Assembly (NCBI GenBank): GCA_013399305.1
Contig: VXAI01000194.1
Coordinates: 698,245 to 762,244, forward strand
DNA length: 64,000 nt
From: Rostratula benghalensis
Lineage: Eukaryota > Chordata > Aves > Charadriiformes > Rostratulidae
Reading direction: 5' to 3'
The translations under genes and the position numbers were made by a program. Shown here in pieces: positions 11,801 through 24,312 of this stretch (position 1 is its first letter; each line of letters opens with the position of its first letter). Below the pieces are notes generated by a model. That model was not told where the DNA came from, made no database searches, and saw only the letters and a program-made list of their open reading frames with translations.

Positions 11801-13978
11801 CGTGGTGGTTTATGACCCATCTGCCCCTTTTCCCCAGGCCCCACACAGGTTGTGCAGGGGTCGCAAGTTGAAAACACCAAATGAGGCATCAGTAATTAGA
11901 AAAGCAGAAGACAAGGTTATCTCGTGTCCATCTGTGGCATCTTTGAACTTGTCTCTAAATTTTCTGGTGCTGGTCAGCCCTGCAGATGAGATGCCAGAGT
12001 CAATACATGTGCTCCCAACTGTTTTCCTTTGCTCAGGACATTAGGAAACATCAGGCTTGAGCAATAACACTGGTGAATCAGTAGCTGCTGCCTACTTCAC
12101 TGCATGCATTATCCAAGTCCTCGTGGGCAACCAGCAACCAGGGCAGTGTTTGGGTGCTCTGTGTTGCACAAGGAGCTATCTTTGGACAAGGTTAATCAAA
12201 AGGCTGTGAGCTATTTTGGCCAATAATTATCCCGTGGTATGCCTCTACAGCAAGCCTTGGGGCTCACCCCAGTGCAAGTGGTTTTCCTGGTGGATTTAGC
12301 TCCCTCCTGTCCTTCCTGCTACAGAGGATGGCTGAAAACAGCCCTCATCCTCTCACCCCAGCTGTGGTCACCATCCCAAGCTGGGTGAAGGGGTTTGCAA
12401 GGCTGGTGCAGACACCACAGTATCAGTCATAACTGAAGACAAACCACAAAGTCCATAAATCCAGTTCAATTCCCTGAGCCACCCCCCCCCCACGCAGACC
12501 TGGCATCTGCCCCAGTGATGCCCCACATGAGAAGCACCATCCTCTCCATCCCCACTCCTCCCATCCCACCAGAAAAAGAACGGGGGGAGCATGTTATCAA
12601 TCACAAATCATGCTCTCATATAAAAGGGCAGATTTTGCACCATTCCTGGCAAAGCCCTGCCTGCCTGTGGAGCTCTGATAGCGTTTACACCATTTTTGCA
12701 AGGAGACAGCACATAGACACCCTCCAGCAGCGTGCAATGACTCGCAAAGAAAGAGCAGGATCTTGTAAATTTAGCTCATTTTCATTTTGGAGGGGATAAT
12801 TCACCTGCAGCATAAACCCCACATGGCTCAGCAGAGGCAGCTGTAGAAATTAATTCCTCACAAGCCAAGCTCCAGATTAAATTATTCCATCTCTACTCAA
12901 CTTTGTTTACTGTTCCCCTTTGATTCTGTCAGAGTTAGCAAGTCCTTTCCAACTCTCTGGTATAAAAACTGCATGAAAGTACTTATAAATCCAAGCACTC
13001 ACAATCCAACTTAATTCTTGTGGCTCCTCTTTCCAGCTCATCAGGCGAATCCCCTCTGCTCCCAGTTGTGTTACCAGCTCTCTTTTTACTCATTTTCATC
13101 ACTATCACTATTCTCGCCCTGACCAAAATAAAGCTTCAAAAGGAGATGGGTAAGTTGGCTGGGAAAAGCCTTTTGGGCTGCAGGGGATGTTTTGCAATGG
13201 CTTTGCTGGTGATTTCCAAAAGCAGGAGCCTGACCCACGGCAGATTTCCATCTCCAGGGACATGCATCCCTTCTCAACCAGTGCAGCCTGAAAGGGCAAC
13301 CGCACTTAAAAGCCCTAGAGCAGTTGCTATTATTTTATATATATATATATATTAATATTTTCAAACAAAAAGCAGATGAAGGAAATGGAAATTCTGAGGT
13401 CCTCCTGAAAACAAGGTTGAGTTTTTGTGTACAGAAGATTTATGGTTCTGCAAGTGCCCAGAAATCCTGAGGTATAAAGGGCAGGGACCCATGTGACATG
13501 AGCAGCTACGTGCCAGGCAGCTTCTCAGGGCCGAATCCCTCTCCTCTGGTGCACAGATGACAAAGACTTGCCCAAACAGTCATTGCTAGCAGACAATTTT
13601 CAAGAATGTGTACATATGTACATCTTGTTCTATAGCATACTCTGTCCCTCGAGATAAACCAAGGGACAAAAACCTTCAGTGAGGACGGTGGCGAGTAGAA
13701 ATGCATTCTCCACAAGAGTGACAATGGGAAAAAACAATGGGCCGAATCCTGTGCCTGTTAGGACGTGCTTATCTATTTAAATAGGCATTAGAGGTTTTTT
13801 TCTCCAGTGCCTGCATGTTTTTTGGTTTTAAGGAGCAGAAAGCAGCCCTGTGGAAATCCTGGAAGCGCTGCGGTTTCGGTCTGAGCTGAACCCCACGAAA
13901 GAGCAAAAGGTGGAGGAAACCCCGAGCCCAGAAAAGGTGCAGGATGCGGGACAGCCCCTGGCAAATGTAGGTGGGTGA
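8834..13978 (+). CDS. FCAMR: FCAMR-like pIgR-family receptor with three Ig V domains
   Basis: Predicted type I membrane receptor of the pIgR/FCAMR/CD300 family, expected to bind polymeric Ig. Coding exons by splice signals: 8834-8870 (signal, MAVLLLLAALLQ), 9498-9839 (Ig1), 10054-10383 (Ig2), 10470-10799 (Ig3), 11559-11766 (stalk), 13037-13149 (membrane segment), and a last exon starting at 13833. The first four introns are phase 1. Each Ig domain has the paired inner cysteines of the family (Ig1 KYWC...C, Ig2 FWC...C, Ig3 KYLC...C) and a DxGxYxCG-type end. Ig1 ends GIGASNRDLY then NLT, like mammalian FCAMR. Residues 347-416 are Ser/Thr/Pro-rich, and the membrane helix is at about 422-444. 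N-glycosylation sequons occur in Ig1 and Ig3. Model length is 501 aa with the preferred tail. Position between C1orf116 and PIGR fits FCAMR, but mammalian FCAMR has one Ig domain. The name is an inference and the tail exon is uncertain. Confidence 0.75.
10874..10975 (-). mobile_element. CR1 LINE 3' end fragment in intron of the FCAMR-like gene
   Basis: Starts with the minus-strand form of the CR1 terminal repeats (tcatagaatcatagaa) followed by 'ggttggaaaggacct' and 'agtccaacc'. It lies in the intron between the Ig3 and stalk exons. Confidence 0.85.
13376..13415 (+). other. Optional small cytoplasmic exon of the FCAMR-like gene
   Basis: Flanked by AG at 13374-13375 and GT at 13416-13417. Entered in phase 1 it reads DEGNGNSEVLLKTR, an acidic stretch with a di-leucine. 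It exits in phase 2, which would shift the next exon (13833) into a frame that stops at 13884 and gives a 483-aa protein. Skipping it keeps the longer tail frame. The sequence alone cannot decide which is used. Confidence 0.3.
13833..13978 (+). other. Candidate terminal cytoplasmic exon of the FCAMR-like gene
   Basis: Follows a strong pyrimidine tract and AG at 13831-13832. Joined directly to the membrane exon (phase 1) it reads 48 residues rich in Glu, Pro and Ser, beginning GAESSPVEILEALRF, to a TGA at 13976-13978. A GTAGGT at 13967 could instead be a donor. The frame length favours this tail over the alternative using the small exon. Confidence 0.45.
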
Positions 13979-14306
13979 TTCCTGGAACTGGCACTGCAAG
14001 GACTGGTCTACCTTGGCAGAAAAGAATAAAAGCAAGTTATAAGCAGAGGATTTGCAGCTTCACACGTAAAATACCTCCAGAGGATAGAGAGCGGGTTTGC
14101 AGTCCAGGAATTGGGATCCCACAATCCAGGATGTATGCTCTGATGCCAAACTATCACCTTCATTCCTTACCAAGGAACGTTGAGCCACTGATTTCAAAAG
14201 ACTTGGATTAAATCTTATGTGAGGCTTATAAATTTATTACAGGGTCGATTATAATTTTTGCTTACGCTTAGTGAACTCGTTATTGCTCTTCCTGCTTGCT
14301 TGTTTC

Positions 14307-14312
14307 AATAAA
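14307..14312 (+). terminator. Poly(A) signal of the FCAMR-like gene
   Basis: AATAAA followed by T/G-rich sequence, about 330 bases after the preferred stop codon and before a gene-free stretch. It is the most likely 3' end of the receptor transcript. Confidence 0.5.
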
Positions 14313-14319
14313 GTCTGAT

Positions 14320-17300
14320 TGCTTATGACCTCTTGCAATATTCCACAGAAGCAATTCTTGTTCACTGTGTTGCAATCACATCAACTCTTTTGTCCTACTC
14401 GTGTAGGATAATCTATGCTGTCCTTGGAAGATCCAGGATGAACAACTTGGGTTTGAGAGTCCGTGTCTTCTGGCAAAATATAAAAATAGTGGGCCTGTCT
14501 TGGAGCATTAGTGCTGTAGAGATAAGCTCTTGTGAAAAACACCTGAGCAAATGTTTTAAAGTATATCCAATCTGTGGGATTCCTGTCAGTGAAATGTACT
14601 CTTCTCCCTTAAAAAAAAAAAAGGAGGTTAAACTTAGTGGAAAGGTGGTTCAAAAAATTCCATGATGCTATTTCATATTCTCATTATAATGCACTTGGAT
14701 TCTGGCCATACAAGGAGTCATAATATTTTAAAGTCAGATCATTGCAGAGGGAAATAAGTGTTTGTGGCAATTGGCACCCTCTGGAATGAACAGCCACCCT
14801 GTGCACTTCGTTCGTGTGTTTCTTTTCCTCTTTTGAAACGTCCACCAGCTTGATCAGAAGCAGAAAGCAGATCTGCAGGCATCAGGTTTTTCAAAGCCAT
14901 TTACAGAATACACCACGGGCATCAAAAGAAGCCTTCAGAGGGACTTTAAAACCACGGCTGCTAAAACTATAGAAATTTCTGTGCTGCTTGAGATTTTACT
15001 TTACCAAAAAAGGAGCTGTATGAATGGCTCTTAGAGTCCTAAAAGTAAAGAAAAGAAAGAAAAGAATACACACACCTCCTTAAAGCCTTGAAAATAAAGA
15101 GTCGATGTTCCATAAAATGCTTCTGAAAATGAGAAGGGAAACCCGAGGTTGTTAATTGTGCTTTTTGTTTCTCCATGTCTGGTTGGGGTAAAGCCCGGGA
15201 CAAGGCTCTGCTGAAGCTGAGCAGGAGGAGGACTCCAGCAGTGCCTTCCAACCCAGGTTTATGTAGTTTTCTGTTTGCAGGACTCCCCCCCCCCCAAAAA
15301 AAAAAAAAAAAAAATCAGACTCATGTAAAATAGCAAATTTGGCACGAAACCAGAAAAAAAAAAACAACACAAAAATCACTCATAAAAATATTGCAGAGAG
15401 GCAATGCCAGATCACGGCTTTTCTTTTGGTTTTAGTTTTTGTCTTTTCACAGCAACGCTATGGGGGGGAAAAAAAAAGTACTTTTCAAGGTGACCAATGA
15501 AGCCTTGAAGCAGAACCCCTTTCCACCAAAGCCCCCGTGTACCCGAGCTCACCGTTTTCCCCAGGGAAAGCCGAGGCACGGTGTAAACTGCCGAGCACTT
15601 GCTGCTCTCTGCCCTGCTCAGAAGCCAAACCACCCGTGTCAGGAGCCGAATCCCTGCAGGCTGCCCCAATGCCACTCACTACCCCATTTGTAGGAGAAAG
15701 AAAATAACACACCTGCAAATCAAACTATCTGTGTGCCACCCTGAGTGACCATCTCGTGCAGAGATGGAGCACCCCGAGGGAAAGGTAAAGCTGGAGAGGG
15801 TGGGAAGGACCCTCATGGCTGCAGCTGTTCTCAGTGCTAGGGAAAAATGAGTGCTTTCTGATATTTTTTTAAAAAAAAACTTTATCCCCTGGCTCATTGT
15901 GCAACGTGTAAACCATACCTGACTTCAGTCTATCACAGACATGCAAATTCTCAAGTGCTGTTTTTCTTACATTTCTTCTGCAGGACTACCCACAGACTGA
16001 AAAAATAAAATAATTTCTGCCCAAACGCAGCCCAGACCCTCAAAGATCAGCTGTGGTTTGAAGGCTCAGATTGCATGTCATGCTGCAAACTGTGCTTTGG
16101 CCTGAAAAAAACAGCAAGTTCAGGGCTGTTTGTCTTCTGGAGATGCCAAAGGGCTTTGGAACCTGTGACTTGGCAGGAAGACACTTCCTCCTCTGTTAAA
16201 GCAAGTAAATATATTTGCATGAGGCAACAGATTGGTTTTACCAGAAATCTTAAGGGCGAAGACAGTGGTTTGGTAAAACAAACAGTTCATCCACCCTGGA
16301 CTAACTTTTCCTGCCCAAGATGCACAAGTGGTTGCAGGTCCCCATGGCTGGTTTCTACCAGGACTTTCCCTGCCCACGGCCATGTCACTGTCCTCCTGAG
16401 CTTCCTCTACAAGCTCTTTGAAACTCTCTGCAGGCCAACTGCAGGACTGAGACAAGGCAAGTGGGGAAGCTGATCTTGGCACCCAAAAGGAAAAGCTCTT
16501 GGGAGAGCAGGAGGTCTGGGAAAGCAAACACACCTGCATCTATTGTGGTCAAACGAGCACAGCCCCATGTCTAAGAATTAAAAATAATGCCAAGAGCAAC
16601 AGGAGAAGCAGTTCTGGTGGGAAGGAGATGGGTTACAAGGGATCAGCGTTTCTTCCCATCTAGGAGAGCTGGTGGCTGTTCTCTCAGTGCAAGATCCCCA
16701 CTAAATCACCCTCTGCAACCACAGCAACAGCCTTCTGCACCCCAAAAGCTCCTTCCTCACCCTAAAAGCTGTGTATTCGTGGTGAGGAAGGAGCTCAACA
16801 CCCTTAGCTAGAGAAAAGGGACTTCCAAGGCTGGCTTAAAATCTGGCAAATTTGCTAAGTGTCCCAACTCCAAGTCAGGATTTCTCTGCTCTCAGGCATG
16901 GCAGGAATGCCCAGACCTCCCACCCTGCTTAAACTCAACATGTTTCACCAAAAGCGGATGAAAAAAACCTTTGTTGTGACCCCCTAGTTAGAAGAAATTA
17001 CTGCTTTTGCATCATTAGTACAAGGTAAAGCAAGTTAATGATTCATCCCACATAATACTTTCATCTTCATTAATTTTATCTTCTCATAGGGTTCCGTTCC
17101 TGACAACCCACAGTTCACAGGGAATTTGTATCTGGGCCCCTGACACACCTCTAGCAGGAGAGCAAAGAAAGGAGGCTGAAGATGGTGACAAAGTTCTAGT
17201 TGATTATTTTTCACTTTTAAAGATCTTACAATGTTCTTGGTCTACACAGAGAAGACCAACCCTTGCCCACCCAGAGTCCTGCTCTTCCCAGGTGGCTGAG

Positions 17301-17980
17301 GGGACACAGAGGGGCTGGAGAGAGCAGGGAAGGGAGACAGACCTGCTCTGTTAGAATCAGGGTCTTCTTAGGAACGTTGGTTTCCAAAAAAAAGTGCAAC
17401 AGCTTAAAAAACAACAACCTAAAAACAACCAACAAAACCCAAACAAGCCAGAACACTGGTATTGCCTTGGTTTTGCCCTACAAAGCTGCTGTTCCAGTGA
17501 TGTTTGGGGGCATCATAAGACCAGAAACCAGGTCAATTCTTGCAGCAAGGGGTTCTCCTGCTTGCAAAGAACTCCAGGGTGATGTTGTAACACTGACGAA
17601 GAGGAGGGAGCTGGCTGGACCCTTGCATACTTACACCCCACAGGGCTCCCCAGTGTCTTTGTGCCACCCATCTTCAACCCAAGGAGTCACAGATGCCCTA
17701 GATATCTGGGTCCCATCCATGCAGAGAGCTGTCTCACAAGTCCCCTGCTCCAAGAAGACTTTCCATGGACCCAACCCAAGCAGCCACCCTTCCCAAAGGA
17801 GGCAGAGGTGACCACGACCGTGCTTGGGAGCCCACTCTAGGGGCAGCTTTTGTGCAGTTGGGAGGTAAATCACAACCTGCCCCCTCAGAGGGACAGCAGA
17901 GCTGGATGGGCATTGCCTTCCCTGCTCTCCCGTGGGTGGTGCTCACCTGACAGGGTTTTTTGGATGCTATTCCTTTAAGG
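14320..17980. other. Intergenic stretch between the FCAMR-like gene and PIGR, no gene seen
   Basis: About 3.7 kb with only short, mutually overlapping ORFs. It contains a C-run followed by an A-run near 15,288-15,317 and other A-rich tracts. The right end is presumably the PIGR promoter region. Confidence 0.5.
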
Positions 17981-18019
17981 CACAACAGGTGGAAATGCAG
18001 GGCTAGAGGTACAGAGGAG

Positions 18020-18181
18020 TATTTAAAACAGCTTGGCACTGCCAGAGCCCAGTGTCCAGCACCAGGAGGGAGGCAGGACACCCGCAGGAGGTCCTGGGGT
18101 CAGACACCAGCAAATCCGGGAGCAGCCGGTCTCAGAGAACCAGCAAAAAGAACAAAATAGCCTGCAGAAGGAACTTGGAGT
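18020..18181 (+). promoter_or_regulatory. PIGR: Candidate PIGR core promoter and untranslated exon 1
   Basis: A TATA-like element (TATTTAAAA, 18020-18028) is followed by an ATG-free segment that ends at a strong donor, GTAAGT at 18182. The matching acceptor is the pyrimidine-rich AG at 24297-24298, 14 bases before the PIGR start codon. In mammals PIGR also begins with an untranslated exon followed by a long intron 1. The start site would be near 18,050, giving an exon of about 130 bases. E-box-like CAGGTG lies at about 17,989. Inference from splice-site logic only. Confidence 0.5.
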
Positions 18182-20478
18182 GTAAGTAATGCTGCTTTGT
18201 TCTCATTCTGAAAGGTGAAATCTTTCATACTACCGCTTTTGAGACGGGGAAGGAGAAGAATAGAAGTCTTGAGACATTTTTAAGTATGCTTCCTCACACG
18301 TGTGTGAAGGGAAGCAGCAGTTCTGGAACAGCAGCAAGTAGGGGTGCAGGTCTTGCTGCTGGGGGGACTGAATTCTTTAAAAGAAGGCCAAAAGCATAAT
18401 ATCAGGTTTATAATGGTTATATTATCTTCTCTGCAGTAGACTTTTAGCTTTTCCTTTCTGAAAAAAAAGCGCTAATTATCACTGCAATATTTGCATTAAT
18501 TCTTAACATAGAAAATAACGAATGTTAGCAAATATTACTGTAGTAATCTGAGCTGTTGCAAACTAATCTCTGGCCATTACAATCTTTTCAATCACAGCAC
18601 AGAGCTAACCATAGGGATGTGGATTTTGAGATTTAAGAAGGGAATTGTTACGGTTATGTCCTACACAAGCTCTGAAGAGCTATCGAGTTTGAAGCCGGAG
18701 GGAAGGGGATGTGCGCGGTGTCCCAAGACGGACACCAGAGGAAACTAGCAGCTTCTATTCCACATTTATACCCACTGGAACTCATTCTCTGGGGAAGGAA
18801 GCATTCTTATAGGAGTTTTTTAAATAGATTTCATCTGAAGTACAGAGAAAGACCAACTCCTAACTGTGCTGCTGGTAAAGATACACACACCCGCACCCTC
18901 CACCCGTCCCACAATTGTTGTGGTACAGACTGGCTGTACAGTAAGTGCTTTTGGATCCCTGCAAGTTCCTGCTCCTTGCAATATTGATAGCATTGGACTA
19001 GAAGAATAGTTTAATAGCATTGAGGCTGGTTTCACTTTCCAGCCCAAGAGAAAAGGGGAAAAAAACCCCAAAGAGTAAGAAACAAATGACCTGTGATACT
19101 CTTATCTGAAAAGCAAGAAGTTGGTATATGGGTTATCTAACACCTTAGAAGAACATAAAATTAGTTATACCATACAGCAATTCATGACCTAACAGCTTAA
19201 AGGAACATAAAATTAAGCTGGCAGCATGTTCTCATCAGGAATTTGTCACCACCATGGAGGACTGGCTGGTTATTCTTCTTCAGTTGTTTTCCAGAATACG
19301 TTCCTCATGTAGGACACCGTTTAAGCAGCGCTTACAACGTTTTACAATTCTTAGTTAGGAAGGACACTTAACACTGCAGAATTTCCTAAGAAACTGCTGA
19401 TTTCTTAGTAAATCCTTATGATCTTCAATAAGATCTGCCTAGCTGTTTCTGCTCACCACATCACAAACTTAACCCCTCCTAATTCTCTCCACATTCATTG
19501 TAAAGGAGGCATCGGTTTGGAAAGTGAAATATTTCTTTTCTGTATGGGTTTAGGTCAGCCTGATCTTTTATCTTAAAGTTGATTGCTCATTCATATCTCC
19601 ATGAAAACATTCCATCCAAGGGAATTCATGGCTTTTCTCCATCCCACTCCAGCAAATAAAACTCACAATAAGGCCATCCATGCAGTGATCTTGATGGGCA
19701 GCATAAAGATGTAGACAGTCCCAGTCCTGTGCGGCAAGAATCCCTTTGCTGTGCCCACTGTGTTCGTGGGTCTTGCCCTAAGGGGTTTTGAGGGGAAAAA
19801 TATTTATTCTGCGTGTTATTATTTCTCATAGATTTGAGTAACAGGACTACAAAACAGGACCCCTAGGCTAGAATTACAAATGTGGCAACTAAATCTTCAT
19901 GTTTTGTTGATCTGACACCACGTCCTTGACACTGGTCATTGTTAAGAGCAATGGTTAATAGCTAATGGATTGGACTGTGCTGATCCCTGGCAGCTGTGTG
20001 AGGAGTGGTTTCTCAGAGCTCAACTCTGCAGCTGAGTCAGCAGAATTTGGGAACTGAATTGAGGTATTTCATACCCAGCAAGAGCAGTTGCTTGCTCGGG
20101 TTTGCATAACCCTGGGATCAAGTCTTGATCTCTTTCAAATCTTTATAAACCTGAAGATATTGCTTGATAGGACAGAGAGAGTCACAAGAGCAACACAGAA
20201 ACCCAGAGAAGATCTCAATGAATGATATTTAGAAGAGCTAACCTGGTCCAAGAGCACTTTCTGCTGGAAACCTGAAAGCATTATTTCACAGTTTAGGCAT
20301 ATGATAGTGCTGGAGAGGAAGGTGATGTTCCCAACCCGGGACAATCCTGCAAGGCTTTCATCACTTGAGGAGCCAGGGTAGGATCCATACAAATTAGACT
20401 GGGAACCCCAGACTAGGGGGTCTCATACCATAGCTACTCCAGAGCAACCTCCCAGCAACAGCGCTGTGAACCACTTCC

Positions 20479-20545
20479 ATAGAATCACAGAATTGCTTTG
20501 GTTGGAAGAGAACTTCAAGATCAAGCTAATGATGACCCTACCCTC
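20479..20545 (-). mobile_element. CR1 LINE 3' end fragment
   Basis: Minus-strand CR1 terminus: 'atagaatcacagaatt' followed by 'ggttggaagagaacttcaagatc'. It is short and degraded. Confidence 0.7.
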
Positions 20546-23411
20546 TTCTGGTCTTGTACGATACAATTCTTTGAAATCCCTGGTGCATTATACACACAAA
20601 CACACTATTGCACTGCAAACAGCTGGAGACCACAGCAAAGTGCCCCAGACAAGAGACCACCATTGCCCTGGTGCAGAGCATCAGAATTGGCACCATTGCC
20701 TGTATGGACAACGTGGCACAAACCCTGTCCAGGTTCCTCTCCCAGCCTCCACGATCCCTGCTGCCTCCAGCTCCGCTGAAGGCACCAACCCACACAGTGC
20801 CATGAACATCAGCTACCAAACAAGGTCCTGGTGACCCATGTGGTGTGGTAGGACCAGGTTTTCCCTACAGGAGAGGTCTCCAGTGCCCATCAGTCCATGG
20901 GGACACTGTGGTTTCACGCATTCAGTCCTCCCGGTTCCGTGTGTGACCAGAAATCACAGAGACACTGGGCACACAGATCAGTGCCTGCAGGAAGGGGGAG
21001 CAGGGGACATGGACATGCAGAGGAGAAGCCAGTGTGGCAGTTGAGTCCATACCAGCCATGTCACACAGTCCCCAGCAAAAACTGGTGGAAGATCATCAGT
21101 AGTCTGCAAAAAAAAAAATGTGTCAGTGCAGTGTTCCCGTAAAGGGCAACCACATGCAGCATCTGCTGGAAGGTTGTGTGAGAACAACACAAGTGCCAAC
21201 CACCAGTGCCCCACCAGCACTTAGGGAGAGCCCTCAGAACCAGTCACAGCATCACTGCCCGTGGCAGATTTTTGCTGGTGCTGCCAGACACAGAGGGCAC
21301 ATTCTCATGTGTTGTGCCTTTGTGTAGGAAGCCCAAAACAAAGTTTCACTTCCCACTGCCAGCTCTGGGAAAGATTTCACCAATATAAAGCACTCTTCTT
21401 TCCCCCCTTTCTCTACTCCTGAAAAGTTTAACAGAGCCATGAGAAGGTGCAGGTGAGTGGCAGGAGCACAGGCTGTGCACAGGCATTTTTCCCCTTTCCA
21501 GCACTGGCTCTCCAGCAGGCACCAGCCCTGGGCATGCAGCAGGGTAAGGGCACTGCAGACCCACCAGCTCCCTTGCCACCAACCCGCGTCCCAGCTGCTC
21601 TGGAGATAACACCCATGGCACTGCCCTCTGCTTTTGAGCCTCTTGACATTTCTATAGCCCCCTGCAAGCCTTTTCTGCCTCATCTCTTCTCTCCTTCCAT
21701 CTCCTCCATCTGCAGGAGCACGAACGCAAATCACTTGCACAAGCACTTACTTTTACTCCTTTTCATTTGATCTCAGCAACTTTTTCTGTTCCCTGGAGCT
21801 CCGAGGTCTAGACCTTGTGCTCTGACCAGAGGCGGCAAATCCAGCAGCAAATCTTCTTTCAAATCAAGAAGAAACTAGAGCTTTTTTTTGCCAACAGCTT
21901 GATGAAATACTCCTCCAGCACCTCAGACGTGTTGCAGAGTGACCAGCAAAGCTCATTTGTGCCATTTCTGTGGGCTCAGAGGTGTCACTCCCGCAGCGCG
22001 ACGCAGCGCCGGCAGCAGAGAGGGGGTTTCCAGCCGTCCAGCCCGCAGGATCCGCACTGATTTCTTTATATACCCAGTGTCTGTGCTTGCTCAGACTTGC
22101 TTTATGTGGGATTTCTGTCCATTCATTCAGTGAGAAGGGGGAAGGTTTTAACCACATCTGAGAAAACAGGGCTGGAGGCAACCCAGAGCTGCAGCAGTTG
22201 GTCACCCAAGCCCACAGGAAGTGCTGCTCTTGTGTAGGCACAAGTGCCCACATGTCCTCGGTGGCAGGGAGGCAAAATTTCTTCCCTGCTTTAACATGCA
22301 CATGTAGACCTTGATGCCACCACCCTCACACACATCTTTCTGGACACAGCTGTACCTTTGCTTCACAGAAGCTGTCTTGGTAACCCTTCCCTACCTGACA
22401 AAACACTGCTGCCCATAACCTTCAACTTGCCCATTGCTTTGGGAAGGAATTAGACTGACAGATAACTCTAATTTTGCCCAGAAGGGGAAAGCTGAACCAA
22501 GATCCTGCTTGTCCTGCAGAGAGAGGGGTGGGAGGCCAGTGAGGTGACCATCAGCCAAAGGAACTGCTGTTAGCCAGGGGCAAATATCAAGGGCCTTTTT
22601 GTGCCTTATTGTTTGCTTTCTGTTGAATATGTTATGTTTACCTTGCTGGCTACTTCTGGGATATCTACGAAAGAGCATTTTTCATGCTCAGTGAGTTAAT
22701 TATTAGCCATGGACAAGTGGCCACTGAGCAATTAGAAATCACAATACAAGGAAGAAAGCACAACAGAACACCTTTTATCTTAACACGGAAATGAAAGACT
22801 TTTTCTTCTACCGGGAATTACCCTTAATAAAATCACATTACTTGACACCCTGAAATCAAATTCTTCTGAATAAAGACTTGGCAGCTATCATCTTCTCCAG
22901 GATTTGGAGTATGCAGGTAGATCAAGAGCCATGCTCAGGAAATGCACATTCCCATCACTGCTCCAAGGCAGCATCCAACAGCACACTCAGTTTGGGCCAA
23001 AGACAACAGTTTAGAGAATTAAAAGCCTTGGCTTCCTCTGAGCTGCCACTCAGTCCTAAACAAGGGGCAGGTAGGAAATATCCTGAAGACCCACAGCTTG
23101 GTTTGACATCCCCCAACAGCCATCGTCTTGAGAAGGGTTGATTTGGGTGCAGTAGGTTGTTTGGATGTGCAGGTGGGACAGTGCTTTATTGGCTTAAGTG
23201 TGATTCTTGGAGGGGTGGAGGTGAGGGGTAAACCCCTGCATCACACTAACTTTACCAGAAACTGAGTAAAGAAAAGAAAAATGGAGGTGAAAATATTACC
23301 CTTTTTCTCTCCTGTCTCCTCAAAGGTATCAGGGGAAAAAAAAGAGCAGTAATTAAACACTCTGCTCTATGACATAGGGAAGAAATTTGGACACAAGGAA
23401 GAATATTTTAC

Positions 23412-23605
23412 AATAAAGGTGGTAAGACTGGCACAGGTTGCCCAGAGACAGCCTAGGTGCCCCATCAGTGGAAATGTTCAAGGTTCAGTTGAACAGAGGC
23501 TTGAGCAGCACAACCCAGTGAAAGATGTCCCTGCCCAGGGCAGGGGGCTGGACCAGATCATCTTCAAAGGTCCTTTCCAAACCAAACCAAACCATTCTGT
23601 GGGAG
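23412..23605 (+). mobile_element. CR1 LINE fragment
   Basis: Plus-strand CR1 blocks are recognisable although diverged: 'ggttgcccagaga', 'gatgtccctgcccagggcagggg' and 'aaaggtcctttccaa'. It is older than the other copies, judging by its mismatches to them. Confidence 0.75.
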
Positions 23606-24312
23606 CAGGTTTGCATAAGGAGTGGTTTTGGCACTTGGGCTCACAAGGGAACAAGCCTTCCTTTCACTGCATGAACAGCATCGAGAGAAAACATGACCCC
23701 AGCTATTAAACTACTAGAAGGAGCATTATCTCCTGGCCAGGGTCAAGTCAGCAGTTGAGCTCCAGGTTGCCACCTGATTCTCATGCCTGCCAGGGATCAG
23801 CAATTTTCTGCCATTTCTGGACTTCAGCCTTGTGGTGGGCTGTTCCGATTTGCAAGCATAAAACCAGATATAATTCCTGGTTTTGACTGGTTTGGAAAAA
23901 TCCTTCTTTAGCTGTGCACTGTGACGCTGCTGCCTGTTCAAGGGACACTCTGCTCCAAAAGACACATGGGTGGCTTTTAGACATTGCATTAACCAGGTTT
24001 GCCCTAAAAACAACTGCCTTCATTTTGTAGAAGGAAAGTTTGGGGAGTTGGGATGAGACTGACCCATGGGCAGTCACGACACAACACAGCAACACAGGCA
24101 AGAACAGAGTTATCAGCTCCCTCTTTCCCATTCAATCAATTGACAGAAGCAATTAAATGCTGGTTTGTTTTTTTTTTTTCTAGCTAAAGCAGCCACAACT
24201 CTCATATCCTTCAGGCATGAGCATTATAAGATCACTTGGTGATTTAAGTTAATCATTTTGAAAATGTGATTATTCACCAACTTCTGTACCTTTTCCAGGG
24301 AATGCAGGAAAA

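Larger units (their letters stand above)
18182..24298 (+). other. Probable PIGR intron 1
   Basis: If the leader exon is right, this 6.1 kb stretch is the first intron. I see no coding exon of a known family in it. It carries two CR1 fragments and A-rich tracts. In mammals PIGR intron 1 holds cytokine-responsive enhancer elements; I did not identify specific sites here. Confidence 0.4.

Noticed and set aside
13975..14211. Possible extra last exon of the FCAMR-like gene (frame with SYKQRICSFTRKIPPEDRERV)
   Set aside because: Joining it to the preceding exon would need an intron of only about 42 bases and the frame shows no family similarity; more likely 3'UTR.
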